The position numbers and the translations under genes are program-made. A stretch of DNA of 64,000 nucleotides, taken from contig OY987265.1 of assembly GCA_963920665.1 (NCBI GenBank), positions 7,507,001 through 7,571,000 of the forward strand, in the 5' to 3' direction. This DNA comes from Straminergon stramineum. Taxonomy: Eukaryota > Streptophyta > Bryopsida > Hypnales > Calliergonaceae. The notes under the pieces were generated by a model. That model was not told the DNA's origin. It worked only from the letters and a program-made list of their open reading frames with translations, and ran no database searches. Shown here piece by piece: positions 11,469-24,590 of the stretch; the first letter of the stretch is position 1, and every line of letters starts with the position of its first letter.

Positions 11469-11560
11469 ATGGCGGCTAGGGTTTCAAAACCCTAAATCAA
11501 TGGCGGCTACATAGAAGTGGCGGCTAGGGTTTTAAAACTCTAGTCATGCGACTTGACGTA
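11469..11560. repeat. Telo-box-like TGGCGGCTAGGGTTT repeats, possible captured host fragment
   Basis: TGGCGGCTAGGGTTT occurs twice, with a shortened ATGGCGGCT between, together with the inverse telo-box AAACCCTA. ATG followed by GCGGCTAGGGTTT resembles the start of plant housekeeping genes, whose leaders often carry telo-boxes. The frame closes quickly. It may be a captured gene start duplicated in the transposon, or coincidence. Confidence 0.4.
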
Positions 11561-13809
11561 GTCATGTGAGTCAATAAATGTGACTATACTAAGTAATTGA
11601 GTCATTTTAACAACAAAATTTGCTACAAAGTGGATGTATGTTACAATACGACTCTACAAAATGTATAAAGGGAAGTTACAAGGCCTTAAGCACCTATAGT
11701 TATAGCAAAAAAAAGTCATGCATGAATCATATTATCTACGTCCATACACTAAGTATATAAGAGCAAAAGTATTTTATAAAAAGACAATATTGAAAAACAT
11801 CTTTGAATTTCTTAAAAGGGATTATGTTTTTATAGTCTGTATCCTTGTAAAAACATCCAAACAACCATTTTTTAATTGCAATTCAACCATGTATATCATA
11901 GTGAGCCTCAATCTTCATATAAATAATTCTATAACTTCTAAACAACCTTATAGAGATTCTTTATAAATACGGCTTATATGACATTACGGAGAACCTTTCT
12001 AAAAAAGAAACAAACTTCAATACATGATATATATGAGTGTTTTACCTATATCCTTGAGATAAAATAAACACAACTATATTTTTTGTTGTTGAGCTTCAAA
12101 TCCTAAGTTGGATATTTAAATATTGTTCAATGGGTATTCTAAGCAATGAACAATTTTTTTCTAATGATAAACTATAAGTGATTCACATCTAAACTAAAAC
12201 ACATTCAAACTATAAAAGTTAAAGGTTTTAGATGGTTTGGGCCAATCAAGGTCAAAACTCTAGACTTCCAAATCCTAGTTGAGAAATTTTAAAATTTGTT
12301 AATTTAAGTTATAGAATGTTGCAAGCCTATTCTAAAATCGTAAAGATATTTATAAGGAAATGTTTTTAGCAAAAAAATATAGATGGATGAAGGTTTGTTT
12401 TTAATTTATCCTTCAAGATTTCATCCAACATTTTCTCGTAGCCTATAATTTCAAATTCATTCATACTTTCAAAATTGAATTCTAAATGTCATTAAATTTC
12501 AAGTTTCCTTTTTTACTTGAATTGGATGAACTTTGGTATTTTTTTATCCAAAACTAATGTTATAGATTATCCAATTTCATCGTACTTTATCTTCCATAAT
12601 TTTTCTCTATTTTTTAAAGTGTGATATGTTATTGGAATCCTCTATAAATTAACGAACTATTCTTGAATTCCAAATTGGATTTAATAAATTCTTAGAGGTT
12701 TGATTTAAACCTCTAATTTCTAGCACAACTATAGTTTCTACAAGAAGAGAATAAACTAAGTGCCAAATTTAAGAACATGCCTTGGAATTTGTTTCCACAA
12801 CATCCCTATTCTTCAACATGTATATTGTAATTGTATCATGAAGTCTACTTTAATCAATTTTTGTTACATTTTTTGTGTTTTTGGATACAACTTAAATAAC
12901 AACTTTTACAACAAGGAATATAAATTAGATATATGATCTCATTCTTTTCTTTCAACCCAATTCTTTCTACTTTCCCCTCTTGACTTTCTTCAAATTATTT
13001 TCAACATTTTTTGTATTTTTCCTTCATTTTTTGAAATGGTTTAGAATTGCAATCTTTGACTTCTACTACTATTAATTGATTTCTAATTACTTTAAGAATC
13101 AAACAATTGTAACGACATCAACCTCATAAGTGATAACGAAACGCTTCTTTTTCAAACACTTAGAGACTCTCAACACAAATTGCACTGCTCACTTATTCTT
13201 GCTCTATGGCCACTCAAGCATGAATTTTTCTCACACTGTTCTTTCTTCTCTTTGGATTAGATTTTTTCCAATCTTCAAGTAATTTTTCTAAACTCTACAA
13301 CCTTCAATCTACATTACTAATTTAAATGCATTAGATTTTGCTTCGCATTAGCCATCACAATCACTTAACATAATTAGCAAATTCCACAGCAAATTCCAAT
13401 AGTGAATCAAGGCAAGCCCGATTTCTATCTTGGATTCTCAAGCTTAGTCCTACCTTGGTGCTTTAGTATGTCCATAGACTTTATTCTTCTCTAATTTTTT
13501 CTTAAATACTCAAATAAAAATTGATTATCTCCTATTATTAATTGTTTTATTCCTCTCTATTCCTTTTTTAATTCCTATAAAAATTTTAAATATATTAATT
13601 GAAATATAAACATGTGCCATCCCAAATTGTTTGGACATTAATTCTGTAATAGACACATCATACAGAAGAAAAGAATTTTTTTTAATAGATATTAAACAAA
13701 GTCATCCCAAGGAATGGCCTCTACAGACAAAATATAGAAGACCTATCTGAGATTGCCAACCTTTTCCTTAGGCTCCCACCAAAGAAACAAAAAATAACTA
13801 CCAAAGAAA

Positions 13810-15370
13810 TGTGTCTACAAAATATGACTGACTCAAAAATACGATTGCAAAATATGACTAAAGTGAAACTATGACTAGCAAATATGATTTAGTACTCTCT
13901 AAATATATTTCCCACCCAAATTTTCTTCAAGCTACCTAAAAGAAAAAAAATATGAATGCAAAATATGATTGATGCAAAAATATAACTGCAAAATATGACT
14001 GCAAAATATGACTGATGCAAAAATATGACTAATAAATATGATTGACTCAAAAATATGACTGCAAAATATGACTGATGCAAAAATATGACTAATAAATATG
14101 ATTGACTCAAAAATATGACTACAAAATATGACTGATGCAAAAATATGACTAATAAATATGAGTGACTCAAAAATATGACTAAAGTGAAATTATGACTAGC
14201 AAATATGATTTAGCACTCTCCAAATATAATCCCTACCCAAATTTTCTTCAAACTGCCCAAAAGAAAAAAAATATGACTATTATAAAAATATGACTATAAA
14301 ATATGACTGACTCAAAAATATGATTGCAAAATATGACTAAAGTGAAATTATAACTAGCAAATATGATTTAGCACTCTCCAAATATATTTCCTGCCCAAAT
14401 TTTCTTCAAACTACCCATAAGAAAAAAATGTGACTATCATAAAAATATGACTATAAAATATAACTGCAAAATATGACTAAAGTAAAATTATGACTAGAAA
14501 ATATGATTTAGCACTCTCCAAATATATTTCCCATCCAAATTTTCTTCAAACTACCCAAAAGAAAAAAATGTGACTATCATAAAAATATGACTACAAAATA
14601 TGACTAAAGTGAAATTATGACTAGCAAATATGATTTAGCACTCTCCAAATATATTTCCCACCCAAATTTTCTTCAAGTTGCCCAAAAGAAAAAAATGTAA
14701 CTATCATAAAAATATGACTACAAAATATGACTGATGCAAAAATATGACTAATAAATATGATTGACTCAAAAATATGACTAAAGTGAAATTATAACTAGCA
14801 AATATGATTTAGCACTCTCCAAATATATTTCCTGCCTAAATTTTCTTCAAACTACCCAAAAGAAAAAAATGTGACTATCATAAAAATATGACTATAAAAT
14901 ATAACTGACTCAAAAATATGACTGCAAAATATGACTAAAGTGAAATTATGACTACAAAATATGACTAATAAATATGATTGACTCAAAAATATGACTAAAG
15001 TGAAATTATAACTAGCAAATATGATTTAGCACTCTCCAAATATATTTTCCACCCAAATTTTCTTCAAGTTGCCCAAAAGAAAAAAATGTGACTATCATAA
15101 AAATATGACTACAAAATATGACTAAAGTGAAATTATGACTAATAAATATGACTATGCGTTCCCCAAACATGTTCCCTATGAAGCTCTATGAAGTATTCTA
15201 GAATTCCCAACAAACATATACTATACGCCTACAACGTACAAGATCAAAACATGACTAGCAGTCATATTTGTAGTCATATTTTTTTTCAAAGAGTTGGCCT
15301 CCAAAAATATGACTGCGAATAGTTGCCAGTCATCCTCAGTCATATTTTTGTAGTCATAAAACACCTGTTT
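13810..15370. repeat. Right subterminal repeat array of the CACTA element
   Basis: Seven or so diverged units, each with AAAATATGACT motifs, a TTTAGCACTCTCCAAATAT block, a CCCAAATTTTCTTCAA block and an A-rich block, with variable spacing of about 125-215 bp. Blocks of TGACTCAAAAATATGACT are further duplicated within units (13970-14190). The frame opening on the minus strand (13889-14170) only translates this repeat and is not a gene. Confidence 0.8.
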
Positions 15371-15549
15371 TCTTGTAGTGGATGATGAATTCATGTTGAT
15401 AGGTATGGTCATTTGAATATTGTGTTGCAATTTGATTTTAGCTTTAAACCCTTTATCACCATATATAACACATGATAGAGAAGTTGCATTCAACATAGTT
15501 CATTTCTTGTTTGTCTAAAATGGGTTGTAAAGTCATATGAATGAAGGCA

Positions 15550-15890
15550 TGTAAATGAGGGTATGTATGTAAATGAGGGTATGTGATTAATTTCTTTAGT
15601 TTTAGAATTTCACCACTGCATTTAGGATGTCTTCATCATATTAGCACTTAAGAAGACTGAAAATTTAGTTTGCTTTGAATAATCCTCACACATTTTGGTA
15701 TCTTTTGGGCTAGCAAAAGTTCTAAAGCCACATAGATGAGGGCACATTAATGAGGGCATGTGATTGATTTCTATAGTTTTAGAATTTCAGTAGTACATTT
15801 AGGATGTCTTTAACATATTAGCACTAAATTCAATTAGCTTTGAATTATTTTCGCACATTTGGGTATTTTTTGGGCTACCAAGGGCTTGGT
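15550..15890 (+). repeat. Direct tandem duplication, period about 180 bp
   Basis: Two diverged copies (from about 15553 and 15736) share TGAGGGYATGTGATT, TTTTAGAATTTCA, CATTTAGGATGTCTT and TATTAGCACT in the same order. The preceding phrase GTAAATGAGGGTATGT is itself doubled near 15551-15585. Non-coding; no terminal repeats seen. Confidence 0.65.
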
Positions 15891-16330
15891 ATTCATGGCC
15901 ACTTCAAAAGAGTCATTCAATTGAACATGGTTGTCAACTACCACTTCTTGACCCCAACTTCTTTGTTGATTCTAGTATGTGTCAGCATTTAGGTTGAGCT
16001 TGCTTTTCCCAAATTTTCTCTATATTAGAGTTTGACAAACCCGTTCTATTGAGGGCAATGTACATTTCAAATGTCCCACATGTCCATTGACCATTGGTTT
16101 ATGAAGGTAAACATCATATTCTTCAAAGCTCAAACTCCAACTCAGAACTTAAAAACAAAACAAATCAAAGGCATTCTACAATATTTTCAGTATTTCTTCA
16201 TAGAAAACTATGGTAACTACCTTACACTACCCACAAGGCCATAAAAAATCAAGTTGCAAAATTTTTCATTTCCTAAAGTTGTGCAACCCAACCAAATAGG
16301 GCAACGACTGAAAAATGAGTGCTTGAGTGC

Positions 16331-17296
16331 TTAACCCCTAAATGTAATGTATTTGACTATGTTTTCACCAAAAACACTCCAAAATTGTCATTTCTAGTAC
16401 AAATACCAAATTTTAGAAAAATACGTTTTTAGACACATGGAACCGTGAGATCTTGTAGTACACTTGTTTAAAAAGATGTGGAAACAATTTCAAAAATTTC
16501 CACCATGTAGATTGCAAGATATTAGCGTTTAAATTGACAAAAAGCCATTTTTTGGCCCTGCAAAAATTTGGGCAATTGCACTTCACAAGGTCAGATCATT
16601 ATGAAAAAATGTCCAAAATGGTTGTAACTCTTTGGATTCATTCTTAAAGGCAAGTTACCACATGCCTAAAAATTTGTAGATCATTTGGAATTGTACAACA
16701 TGTAGGAAAAAATTAGTAAGTAGAAAGAAGTAGAGAATGATTCAAAATACTAAATTGTTAACAATTTATTTATGGAATTGAAAAATGTCGATCCCAATGG
16801 TTGTAATGTTGTAATAAACAATCTACAACTCATGTTTTTGTTTGTTTCCAAAAATATGAAAAATTGAGTTAAATAAAGGTCTTCAAAGTTTATTTTAGAA
16901 TGTAGATTCTATAACTACCCATAAACTACCCACAACTAAAATTCTTCATAACTTTCATCTCACAAATCAAAATGGAATGATTCAAAGTTTTCCATATATA
17001 TATATATAAATCTAAAAAACTAATTAAAAAATTTTATTTTAAAAAAAAGTGATTTTTAAAGAAGTTTTTTTTGTTGCCCAAGCTACTTGCCGAGCAATGA
17101 AAACTACATATCGTACAATAACTTTTTGATCATGTCTTTAAAAGTTATGAAATTTTTTGGGCCTTAAAGACACTCCTTAGGCACATGTTGCATGAAAAGT
17201 TGAAAGAAAAAAAATAAAATTTCCATTCATAGTGAGCTCACCTGCCCAAAATCCCTATGTTGCCAAAAAAACGTTGTTTAGTCCTGTAGGGGTTAA
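16331..17296. mobile_element. TTAA-bounded non-autonomous element, family D copy 1
   Basis: A 966-bp AT-rich segment bounded by TTAACCCCTA and TAGGGGTTAA. A diverged copy lies at 58810-59743, co-linear through shared blocks such as CACCAAAAACACT and GTCATTTCTAGTACAAATACC. As in family C, TTAA at the border with CCC-starting inverted ends resembles TTAA-targeting elements. No transposase frame. Confidence 0.65.
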
Positions 17297-17407
17297 GAGA
17301 AAACACTTCTATCATTTAGATCAAGAAATCTCCCTCTTCTTTCTCTTTATAGATGAAAAATTATATTCTTAATTCATTCAACAAATTTTCCTCCATTTGA
17401 TTCTATG

Positions 17408-18721
17408 TGTCATGCCCCTATCTCCTTGGGGTGCCTGAAGTGCCTTAGTGAGCAAGGGGACCTTGGGGATGACTTCCCAAGCCTTGCAATAGGCTAAGAC
17501 GGGAGAAATGAGAGACTCCCGAGCAAATAGGGCGCAATAGCACCTTGTTTATGAAGGGCATAGTATCATGTCATACATGCCTGGAAAGCTCTTGAGAATA
17601 CGCCTCTAACCGTTGAAAGAACGCGTGATCTGGACTAGTAGGCTAGAAGTTATGGCCGTTCAAAGTTGGGGTGTCCCAGTGGCGCCGGGACACTCAAAGC
17701 CTAGGTGTGAGGGGTTCCTAAGGAATCACTCAACCAAGCATGGCATGTAGCATATCATTGGAAAGATACAAAGACAAGGAACATAGAATGCCAAGAATTA
17801 CGAGGTTCTTAGACATGAGACAAAAGTTATGGCCAAGAGAAGGGCCGTGGTGAAGGCGTGACACCACTCCCAATGAACCCGAATCTTGTGAGGGCCATAG
17901 CTTTGTGAGAACTTGTCCAAATGGGACAAGTGAGCAATTAATTGACATCTACTTGTTGCGTAGATATCCAAAATGGTCTCGCATGTGGGATTTGAAGCCC
18001 TCAAAACAAAGTTATGCCGTTTGGAAGTTCGGGAGTCCAAACAGAGTAAGAACTTGGGGATTTCGGTTGGAAACACGTGGTCTTCCAAAACCCGAGGGGG
18101 TTTGGAAAGTCCCTTTGATCCACAAGAGGGGGGGGTCTACCGAAGACTACAGAGAGTACTATAGGAGGGATTAGTCTCCCTCTTCCCTCCCTCTTGGAGC
18201 CTTGGTGAGTCCTGGTGACTCATGGGTGGTGATATAACTTCACCATCGGCCTCAAGGCTCCTTGGGACACTTCTGTGTGTATCCCGGGGCACCAGTTGGT
18301 TGGAGTTCCATTCCTTGCTAGGCCTTTGGTCATGTGTCTCAAGTTGTGAGTCCTGATTAGTGTTGGTGTGAAAGTAGCAAATGTACAACGGGCCTAGTAT
18401 GAAGTGGGGTGACAACCAAGGGCAGTTAGGATCGTGGTGAGTAGTGCCACCATGAGTCCTAGCACAATAAGATGGAAGTTCCACCCCATGTCACCAAGTG
18501 ACATGCTAAGTGCTACGAGTGGGGTGCGTGCTAGAAGTCCCGGGCACTAGGACTTAGCAATGTGAGTTGCAAATGGAAACTAATGTTGTGAGTGTGTGGC
18601 ATGTGCAGTGTTAATTAGTTGAGTCTTAGTGATATCGGTATTGGAGCGTGGTAAGCCCTGAAAGTTGTGAAGGGCTCTTGAAGTCTGGTTGGAGCTGTAA
18701 GGTCTTACTAGGGCTGCGATA
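17408..18721. mobile_element. Solo LTR (Ty3/gypsy-type termini), older copy
   Basis: A GC-richer segment begins TGTCATGCCCC and can be aligned along its length with the solo LTR at 28237: shared GTGAGCAAGGGG, CCAAGCCTTGCAA, AACGCGTGAT and ACATGGGGT-type blocks occur in the same order. The right end GGGCTGCGATA corresponds to GGGACACGACA in the other copy, so the terminal CA has decayed to TA. A 5-bp duplication is not clear (CTATG against CTACA). No primer binding site, polypurine tract or gag-pol follows. Confidence 0.7.
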
Positions 18722-21700
18722 CTACATAGAAAGCTAACACTTAACTAATTTGTTTATCAATAGAATACAATGTTCACTCAACTCTATGAAAATCTATAAA
18801 AAAGACAATTATTCATGAGATAATTTGATCGAATTTCTCTTCAGCAACTATATTGAATCAATTAGATTTGGAAATTTAGAACTTGGCTTTTTAACAATTG
18901 TCTATAGTGCACACCATTCTATTGTAGGCTTGTCAATTCACTCAATTGACCATCTTTAGTTGCTCAACAATGATTCCTCTGAAAATGGACAATAAAATAG
19001 ACCTCACAAAACTTGATGAATTGTGTATTGTAAGTGTTTCAATACCCACCCTTGGTATTTAAACGAGCACAACTAGGTTCTAGTGTTTGTGTAGAAATTG
19101 TTACTAATTGGGTGTCCATAGACACTCCATTGTACCTTCTAAGCAATGAACCTTTTTTAAGTTCCTTTTTGATGTGTACTTGCAGGATAAACTAACAAAA
19201 TATAATACAAAACACACTTTTTGACCAACTGGACGAACTAAACAAAGCTACTATATGATTTAGGAAAAGAGGTCACATTACTCTTTTTTTCCAACTCTAA
19301 GTGAAAGATTAGATCATTTCATTTCTAAAAACATAAAATTTGTCCAAATCCATCACCCCTAGAGAAAATTATGATTGGATGAAGTTTAGCAAATGGAATG
19401 GCAATATAAACTTCATCCATCATTTCTACCAATTCTAAAATTCATTTGGACATTGTATATTTTTGCTAAGATTTAAAGCAAAAATATATTATCTAAATCC
19501 TCAATTTTAGCTTTGGTGGATACAATCTCTCCAAGTTCATCCAATCTTCATTCTAAACTTCATCCTTTATTATCTTAGGGATTTTAAGTGATTTTAAAAG
19601 TTTGAGTTAGCTCTGGACCTCTCTAATCTTCTTCTACGAAATTCCAAACTTAAATTTCTTCCTTAGTTATCTTCAAAAGTCCTTGGTTGAATATCTACAT
19701 CTTCCCTAAGGACTTTGAATTACTTCTATCCACTTACTATTTTGACTTTTAAAACTTATTCCTTGAAGATCTTAATTTTATCTATGTAAAATGCTAAGGT
19801 GCTTTCAAACAGATCTTTTCTAGTGAAAGTTATAGATAGATGAAGCTGAATTGCTAATCAATACTTCAAACTTCATCCACTAATTATCTTCAACTTTCAA
19901 TTCAAAATCTACTTATAATTCCAATTTTACCCTCCAGATTCTCACTATTTCCTAAGTTTCCACTCTTGTTTTTTTGGATGAAATTGACTAATTTTCATCC
20001 CTTCTAGCCTCTATACTTCATTTGCTTGTATCTTACTCATTCTAACTCTATTTTTTAAGTATTTCATGTTCTCAAAAACCTTTAGACCTATTCTACAAGC
20101 TTCTAAAACTAAACTTAAAATAAAATCTAACTTCTACTTCAACAATGAATTAAATTTCTTAATTAAAAGATTTAAATGAAAGAAATGGAATTTAGAAGCT
20201 TACCTTCCATTGAAACTCACCTATGAGGTGATAAAATACTCCTTCAAATTCATCCTTACTCACCATCTTGGTTCCTTTTGAATTGTACTTGCCATTGATT
20301 TTTATGGGGTTTTGGTACAAATTGCAAAATGGAAATCCAAACTAAATCCTATTCCATTTGAGTTTTACATTTTTTTTATTTTTGTTTTGTTTTCTTTTTC
20401 CACCACTTCTTTTTCTTCTAATACCGTTCTATTCAACTATTGGTATTCTACTTCCTAACTTGGGAATAGAATACTAGCTCAATTTTCAAGACAATAATTA
20501 ACTATTGGCAATATTCTTGTCCCCCCATCCAAGGTCAATAATTGTTTAATCCCAATTCTAATGTCTAGTTGACATTCCCTTAGATTTCCCAATCTCCTTA
20601 CAACTACTTGAAGACTTGTTTTGAGTTTTCTTTCTTTTTTCTTGTTTAGGGATCAAACTTTGTGGACGTCTAGACACTCCCCAAAGCCCAACCCCTTGGA
20701 GCCCCAACTCATTGGACCTCAGCTTCCTAGAGACTTCGATTCCTTGAACCCCCCATTGACTAGGATATTGGACTAGCTAGCAATGGCGTGGTTGCTAGTT
20801 GGCTAGTTGGTAGTGTTTGAATGGCTGGCGTTAACTAATAAGATTGGGGTGATTGGAAAATTTGGTTGCTATTCTTGATATGATTTTAGTGTCCTTGTTA
20901 ACCTCTAAATTCTAATTTTTTAGAAGCTAATTTTTGGTACTATGGTTTCATATTTTGAAAACTAAACTTTGGAGGACAATCATAGGACTTGAACTTGGAC
21001 ATGACTTTGATTATACTTTGGAATGACTTGGTATTTTTTGAGAGTTTTATCAACACTTAGATCAAAGCTTTGCCAAACTTTTGATTCTAACAAAAAGTCT
21101 AACCACTTGGGTTCAAAGTTTCATTGTGTATGAAGAGTTTTGAATTGTAACTTATAACACAAAGAGTCTATGACTTTGGGAAGTCAAAGCTTTGCCATCT
21201 ACAAAGGTTTTTGAAATGGAATTTCAACACTAGGAATTAGGAAGTCAAAGCTTTCATGTCTAAAAGGGCCCCAATGAAACAAGTACAAGGTTTAGATAAA
21301 GGAAGATTACCAAACAAGTTAGTACAAACACATTAGTACAACCAAAATATAACTTTAAGGGGATTTTCCACTTAGTAGTGTGACATTCACAACCATAGAC
21401 TAGAAGATCCCCTAGTAAGCAACATTGCAAGGTACAAAGGGAGCTAATTCTAAAATCAGCAAAATTAAAATTGAAACAATTTAAAAACAACAAGTTAGTA
21501 CCAAAAAACAACAATCAAAAGTGCATTTAGGAACAAGCTTTGAAGGGACCCCATAGTCCTTCCAAGATTCCTCAAAAACAACAACAATAGAGTACCAAAG
21601 GCTACAAACACAATCATTTGGTAAATTAATTCAAAAATGGTCAAATTCCACTGAAATGGTTTCAATGGAATCAAAGTATCAACAATGTGTGTTTTTAAGA

Positions 21701-24219
21701 AGAGAATGAGTTCTTTTAAAAGTTATAACTTTTAGAGAAAGATTCCAAATCACAATGGGATTACTCCATTGGCTTCAAAAGGCCAATTTTAGTTCAAGTA
21801 ACCCCTCTTCCTTTTCCTTCGAGAAAAAGTCATTGAAACTTAGTACTAACTTCATATTGAAACAAGGTAAAAATCCAACTTTTGGAGTTTACCTCTTTAT
21901 AAGAAAATAATTAGCATACATGTAGATAACCGAGTAGGATGACCACTGTATTAATTTTTGAGACATTTTGAGTGGAAATTGAAGGTTTTTGGTGTTATTT
22001 GGTGGTTTGTGTAGTCCAAATAGGGTGTTTAGTCACTGGTTTTATTCTAAATGGGGTTGTTTGGCTGTCTAATTGGAGGGTTGTAGGTTTAAGTTCCTAG
22101 TTAGGATTCCAAATAGGTGGTTGGTAATTGAGTTGTCGGGCATGTCAGTCGAATTGGATGATGGCATTCTGATGAATGTGACCAATGAATGTGTGCCAAA
22201 TGGGATCCAAATGGGTGGTTGTTGTTAGTTGGCTATCTCTGCTAAGTTGGTAACTGTCTTGGAGTTGTCTCTTAAGTCCAATTTGGTTTTCATTTTCTTT
22301 TACCGGCTGTTGAATGAATTCCAGTGCATGTCTCACTTAGTCAAGCTGTGTATTTTGTTTTGTTGTGTGTGTTTGTTTTTCCATGTTTGTATGTGATTTC
22401 CCAGTGGGAAGTTGTGTTTGTAATGATCCAAGGTTGGATTAGTGTGAGTCTGTGTCTATGTCATAGTTGGAGATGTATATGTGCTAGTGCCTGGTGGTGT
22501 GTTGTTGATGTGAAGAAGCATGGAAATTTTAATTGAAATTATCCAAGTTGGTGATTGATTTGAAGAAGTATTTGTTAAATATTAAATTTGGAAAAGTCTG
22601 TGCTGAGAAGATGAGATTTAGTATCTGGAAGTAGTAACTTTATATTAAAGCTTAGTTCAAACAGTGAACAATTATTGAAACCTAGTTGGAATGTTGAAAG
22701 TGTTGAAAATTAGATTCCAATTAGGAAGGCAATTAGAGTATAAAGGATGATTTGCAGTGATAGTTGTGAGAATGTATTGGATGATCAACTTGCATAACTG
22801 ATATTAAAAGTGTAAATGGTGAATTACTCACCAATTTGATATTATAATAAATTTTGTTCAAGCCGAATTGTTGTTCTGTGTGTATATGGTCTGTTTGCAT
22901 GTATGGATTTTAATTCCAATTTGGTGCTGATGTTTGAGAGTTGTGTTTTTCAAGTCGGAAGCATGGTCTAACAAGTGGGAGATACTAAGCAAAATATTTC
23001 AACGATTGTATGTGTTTATTATTTTTATCCGAATTGGTAGTTGTGTATGAGTTATTTAGATGATGAAAAACCGATTTGGAGAGTTCAGTGAGTGGGAAGC
23101 TATGGGAAGTTAATTCCAAGTAGGGTCTGATTTAGAAGTGGAACAATGTGGTTGAATAATCAGTTTCAAGTTGGTGGAAGAAGATTCCTTGGTAGTTGAA
23201 AAGTCTGACATGATCCATTTAGTACTTGACAGCTAAGAAGACCTATTCGGGAAGAAGCAAGGCTTTGGCAAGTTACAGTGTTTACAAGTCTGATTTGGAA
23301 AAACTTAAAGGATTAAAGATAAAAAGAAGAGATAATATTGGGGGAGTTCTTAACCCTTGTGGCCTTTAAGAGTGGAGAGGCAAATCTAGTAATTAGTTGT
23401 ATCACGGCAGGAAAAACATTTGTTTATGTGGTTAAAGAACATATTTCCTATATTATTCTATAATTGCAATGACCTAATAAGAATTATTTAGAAGTAATCC
23501 TATTTAACTAGCCTCCCTAGGAACGAACTATACTATTAGCCTTGGGTTTTGTCTAATTTAAAAATTAGTACCAAAGCTTATCTACACTATATTTTTGGGA
23601 AGGTATAAGGAAGTAAGAAAATCCCCTACTTAGGCCTCATTTTGATTTTGTATGCTCCCAAAACGTTGTTGCATTGTATATATATTCATTATGTGAAAAT
23701 ACATAATTGTTTGTTAAATTGGAGGGGTTTTTTTCTACAATCTCAAGAAACTAATGGAGTCATACTACATTTGAACTCTTTTTTTCCTCTATTTGACAAA
23801 CACTTGAATTTAATTCTTTGATTTCTAGACTTGAAGATGTTATAATATTTTAATTTGTGTGTTTAAAGTTGTAGAAAACAAAAGGTAAAGTTTATTTTAC
23901 CTTTCTTTGGTTGTTTTTAATGGATTAGAGGTCCACTTAAATAATGTGGATAGACTTATGGAGGATAGGAGGTGGCTCATGGGTGTTTAATGGCCTATGT
24001 GACATTTTAGTGGCCAAAATCTACTTGTCTAGGTGGATGACATGGAGGTTTAGGTGGTGAATGAGATGGAGGGTCATCTTGTTTTTCCTCCTCCTTGTTT
24101 GCTTAAGGGAAGCTGTCATTTTGAGGTGTCATAGCACATTGTACATGGAGGTTTTTGCAATGAAATTTTGAGGAGTTGTGCATCTTGTTTTAGTAATTTA
24201 AGAAAGCTATTATTCACTA
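18722..24219. other. Long AT-rich intergenic stretch, nothing recognised
   Basis: I see no coding region with a known domain and no bounded repeat. Between about 21950 and 22550 the plus strand is strongly enriched in G and T, in contrast with C/T- and A-rich DNA before it. A lone TTAACCCTT near 23351 resembles family C ends but lacks a partner. The short frames here (for example 22324-22536) look like chance. Confidence 0.4.
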
Positions 24220-24590
24220 AGTTTGAAGTTAGTATGTGAAAGTTATGAACTTGGGTGTAGAAAGGTGAAGAGTTGCCTCGGGTTTTCAAGAGAGTTTGGA
24301 GGACTATGAAAGTTGGATAGTACCCTAATTTTGAGTGAAACTTAGAGAGGTTGTAGATATTCATGTTAGCTTTTCAAAATGATATTATTTTTTTAGTTTG
24401 GAGTTAGTATGTGAAAGTTATGAGCTTGGGAGTGAAGTATAAGTGAGTTGCCTTTGAGTTGAGAAGGGTAAACTTTGACCAACTATTAAAGTCAAACAAT
24501 ATCTTAGTTTTGATTTAATTTTTTAACAGGTTGTAGAATTTTGTGTTAGCTTTTCAACGACATATCACACTCTTAATTTGGAGTTGTAAA
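24220..24590 (+). repeat. Direct tandem duplication, period about 180 bp
   Basis: Two diverged copies, from about 24222 and 24396, share GAAGTTAGTATGTGAAAGTT-like starts, GAGTTGCCT, an AGTCAAA/GTTGGA block, GAGGTTGTAGA and TTAGCTTTTCAA in order. No reading frame is preserved between copies. Confidence 0.6.

Larger units (their letters stand above)
8928..15380. mobile_element. Complete non-autonomous CACTA (En/Spm-like) transposon, 6.45 kb
   Basis: The left end CACTACAACAAAACGGGTGT and right end (read inversely) CACTACAAGAAAACAGGTGT continue as an inverted repeat of about 36 bp with three mismatches. GAT is duplicated directly outside (8925-8927, 15381-15383). Both subterminal zones are packed with AATATGACT / AGTCATATT motifs, as expected for TNPA-type transposase binding sites. 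The interior (about 9.9-13.8 kb) is purine-rich minisatellite DNA, a GAA microsatellite and AT-rich filler. I see no TNPD/TNPA-type coding sequence, so it must have moved in trans. Confidence 0.92.

Noticed and set aside
13889..14170. Repetitive hydrophobic frame (SYLLVIFLHQ-type repeats) on the minus strand
   Set aside because: It is the translation of the CACTA subterminal ATATGACT repeats; other units of the array do not keep the frame.
17730..18484. Overlapping frames of 70-115 codons within the older solo LTR
   Set aside because: They lie within the LTR, have no known domain, and are not preserved in the second LTR copy.
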